Shown here: in pieces, positions 5,280 through 6,002 of the stretch | Layout of the letters: every line of letters begins with the position of its first letter | Numbering within the stretch: the first letter of the stretch is position 1 | Assembly: GCA_964431735.1 (NCBI GenBank) | Contig: CAYSLJ010000264.1 | Coordinates: 1-6,002, forward strand | Source of the DNA: CALARM01 sp964431735 | Lineage (GTDB): Bacteria > Vulcanimicrobiota > SpSt-956 > JAKJGF01 | Reading direction: 5' to 3' | DNA length: 6,002 nt | Position numbers and translations under genes: made by a program | Notes under the pieces: model-generated | Database searches by the model: none | What the model saw: the letters and a program-made list of their open reading frames with translations, nothing else | What the model was told of the DNA's origin: nothing

Positions 5280-5516
5280 TTGCTAAAAAGAGTACTTGAT
5301 ATTTTTGATGAAGAGTAAGTAAAGGCAACATTCATCTAGATAACTGATTTTTCTTTTAAAAATAAGACAAGTCTAGGAAAAACCTTTACAAAGGTAAAAA
5401 AAAGAGAAAAAACTGACACCTCAAGACTGGTCTTAAGTCAATCGATTATAGACCCGGTACAATCTCCACTATATCTATATGGTATAGTGGAGAAATATTT
5501 TAAGGAATATATATGA
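5280..5516 (+). pseudogene. Possible decayed gene: one frame interrupted by two stops
   Basis: I recognise no family. TTG at 5280, with AGGGG six bases upstream, opens LLKRVLDIFDEE, then TAA (5316-5318). The same frame continues VKATFI, then TAG (5337-5339), then runs open for 58 codons (5340-5513: KTSLGKTFTKVKK ... GIVEKYFKEYI) to TGA. That TGA overlaps, as ATGA, an ATG at 5513 with AAGGA six bases upstream, the usual geometry of translational coupling. The strong promoter at 5147-5175 points into it. In DNA this AT-rich a 58-codon open stretch can occur by chance, so the case rests on the promoter, start signals and frame agreement together. It could instead be a non-coding RNA. Confidence 0.25.
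5463..5493. other. Perfect 11-bp stem-loop of unknown role
   Basis: TCTCCACTATA (5463-5473) pairs perfectly with TATAGTGGAGA (5483-5493) around a nine-base loop. It lies about 280 bases downstream of the strong plus-strand promoter. The downstream sequence AAATATTTTAAGG is not a proper U-run, so a classical terminator is not shown. It may be the 3' structure of a non-coding transcript, an operator, or part of the decayed frame it overlaps. Confidence 0.5.
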
Positions 5517-5551
5517 CAAAGGGATTTATAATATATTTCATAACTTATTAG
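5513..5551 (+). other. 12-codon start remnant cut by the palindromic element
   Basis: ATG with AAGGA six bases upstream opens MTKGFIIYF, then ITY and TAG. The stop and the last codons lie inside the conserved flank of the GTGAG palindromic element, which begins at 5536. This could be the 5' end of a gene cut by element insertion, or a chance start. I would not call it a functional gene. Confidence 0.2.
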
Positions 5552-5653
5552 AATTTAAGTAAAGAGTGAGTGGTGAGTAGTGAGTAGAATATGGCAATTT
5601 CACTCACTATTCACTACTCACTCTTCACTCATTAATTATGAATTGTTATGAAA
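5536..5653 (+). repeat. GTGAG heptad palindromic element, copy B (full form)
   Basis: TTTCATAAC (5536-5544) and GTTATGAAA (5645-5653) form outer inverted ends. Inside, a 24-base stem, 5562-5585 with 5602-5625, is built of 7-base units (GTGAGTG GTGAGTA GTGAGT). Its only two imperfections would be G-U pairs in RNA. The 16-base loop carries AGAATATGGCAATTT, as in copy A at 3410-3486. Left flank bases 5537-5560 are identical to copy A. Total length is about 118 bases. The shared flanks and core show a dispersed element rather than simple-sequence slippage. Confidence 0.8.
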
Positions 5654-5774
5654 CTAACTATAAACAGAAAACTAACAGCTAATTACTATTTTATAAAATG
5701 TGACATTGTCATGTTACATCAGTGATACAGAAATTTAAGAATTAAACCCTATTATAGAAGGAAATTTTTTTTAT

Positions 5775-5885
5775 ATGAAGAAAGTTTAATTACCAAGTAT
5801 CGTAACAGGTAAATTGATATCCAAAAAATATGGCAAACACTCCTGTCCCTGGCCGGGCTCTGGAGGAAAAGATATGCCGTATTAA
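5775..5885 (+). pseudogene. Possible gene-start relic: MKKV, stop, then open frame
   Basis: ATG at 5775 has AGAAGGA upstream (5756-5762, spacing 12, rather long). It opens MKKV, then TAA (5787-5789). The frame then runs 31 codons (LPSIVTGKLISKKYGK ... KDMPY) to TAA at 5883, the second half lying in the left arm of the inverted repeat at 5842. I recognise no family. The evidence is thin and chance is a fair explanation. Confidence 0.12.
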
Positions 5886-5990
5886 AAGAGAGTTATAAAT
5901 GATATAGACGCAAAATATTAACAGTCTGCAAAATCAGTTTGCCACGCAACAGGATCATATCTTTTCCGGAAGAGTCCGGACAGGGACAGG
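5842..5990. mobile_element. MITE-like 149-base element with 35-base terminal inverted repeats
   Basis: The left arm 5842-5876 (CCTGTCCCTGGCC ... GATATG) and right arm 5956-5990 (CATATC ... GGACAGGGACAGG) match inversely at 30 of 35 positions. The 79-base centre is AT-rich and has no gene. The right arm contains two adjacent palindromes, TTCCGGAA (5964-5971) and GTCCGGAC (5974-5981), which the left arm has partly lost. The arms are clearly GC-richer than the DNA around them. I see no target-site duplication at these borders. This is either a small non-autonomous transposable element or a long hairpin; the window ends 12 bases later. Confidence 0.55.
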
Positions 5991-6002
5991 TTTTAGAAAT
6001 GG

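Noticed and set aside
5192..5340. A known riboswitch (c-di-AMP ydaO-type, suggested by GGGGAACC at 5271)
   Set aside because: The other conserved blocks, such as a GGGGTGAATCC-like segment, are absent, and no intact gene follows.
5383..5400. ACCTTTACAAAGGT hairpin beside A-runs as a minus-strand terminator
   Set aside because: The stem is only five to six A/T-rich pairs, and no minus-strand gene lies upstream for it to terminate.
5701..5711. TGACATTGTCA palindrome as an operator
   Set aside because: It is a single 11-base palindrome with no convincing promoter or gene attached.

Overview
The window is about two-thirds A+T. It carries five intact bacterial protein genes, at least one clear gene relic, and a striking amount of short-period repeat DNA between genes. 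Nothing fixes the taxon. Shine-Dalgarno sequences, sigma70-type promoters and a lipoprotein signal show a bacterium. The unfamiliar proteins and heptad repeats would suit an uncultivated AT-rich lineage, but that is inference. No rRNA, tRNA, CRISPR array or transposase gene was found.

Layout. Positions 1-159 hold a promoter for the only plus-strand gene, an unrecognised 331-residue soluble protein (160-1155). Converging on it from the minus strand is a roughly 50-codon relic of the C-terminus of an M20-family metallopeptidase (1150-1305). The rest of the left and middle is minus strand. A secreted 97-residue protein (1318-1611) has a heavy-metal-associated (HMA) fold whose two metal-binding cysteines are both aspartate. 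It has its own promoter and a 5'UTR hairpin. A 519-residue lipoprotein of DUF3352 type (1718-3277) is built as two repeated halves. A 295-base gap packed with repeats follows. Next comes a two-gene operon: a GNAT-like/YbjN-like fusion protein (3991-4956), then a free-standing YbjN-like protein (3573-3974). Its strong promoter is at 5086-5114.

From 4957 to 6002 there is no intact gene. This stretch holds two strong divergent promoters, three ribosome-binding-site-like starts followed almost at once by stop codons, an interrupted frame (5280-5516), palindromes built of 7-base repeats, and a 149-base MITE-like inverted repeat (5842-5990). It looks like a gene graveyard or a non-coding RNA locus.

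Two repeat families recur, both with a strict 7-base period: NNGTGAG (5001-5075, 3432-3476, 5562-5632, and a two-unit trace at 1305-1318) and NNGTGAC (3300-3328, 3541-3570). They sit directly beside stop codons, ribosome-binding sites or in 5'UTRs. Two GTGAG copies share flanking sequence, so the unit appears to be a dispersed element.

How the genes work together is mostly unknown. The fusion and its neighbour share a domain resembling small protein-binding/chaperone folds and probably act together. The HMA-like protein and the DUF3352 lipoprotein are both exported and adjacent, but the former has its own promoter.
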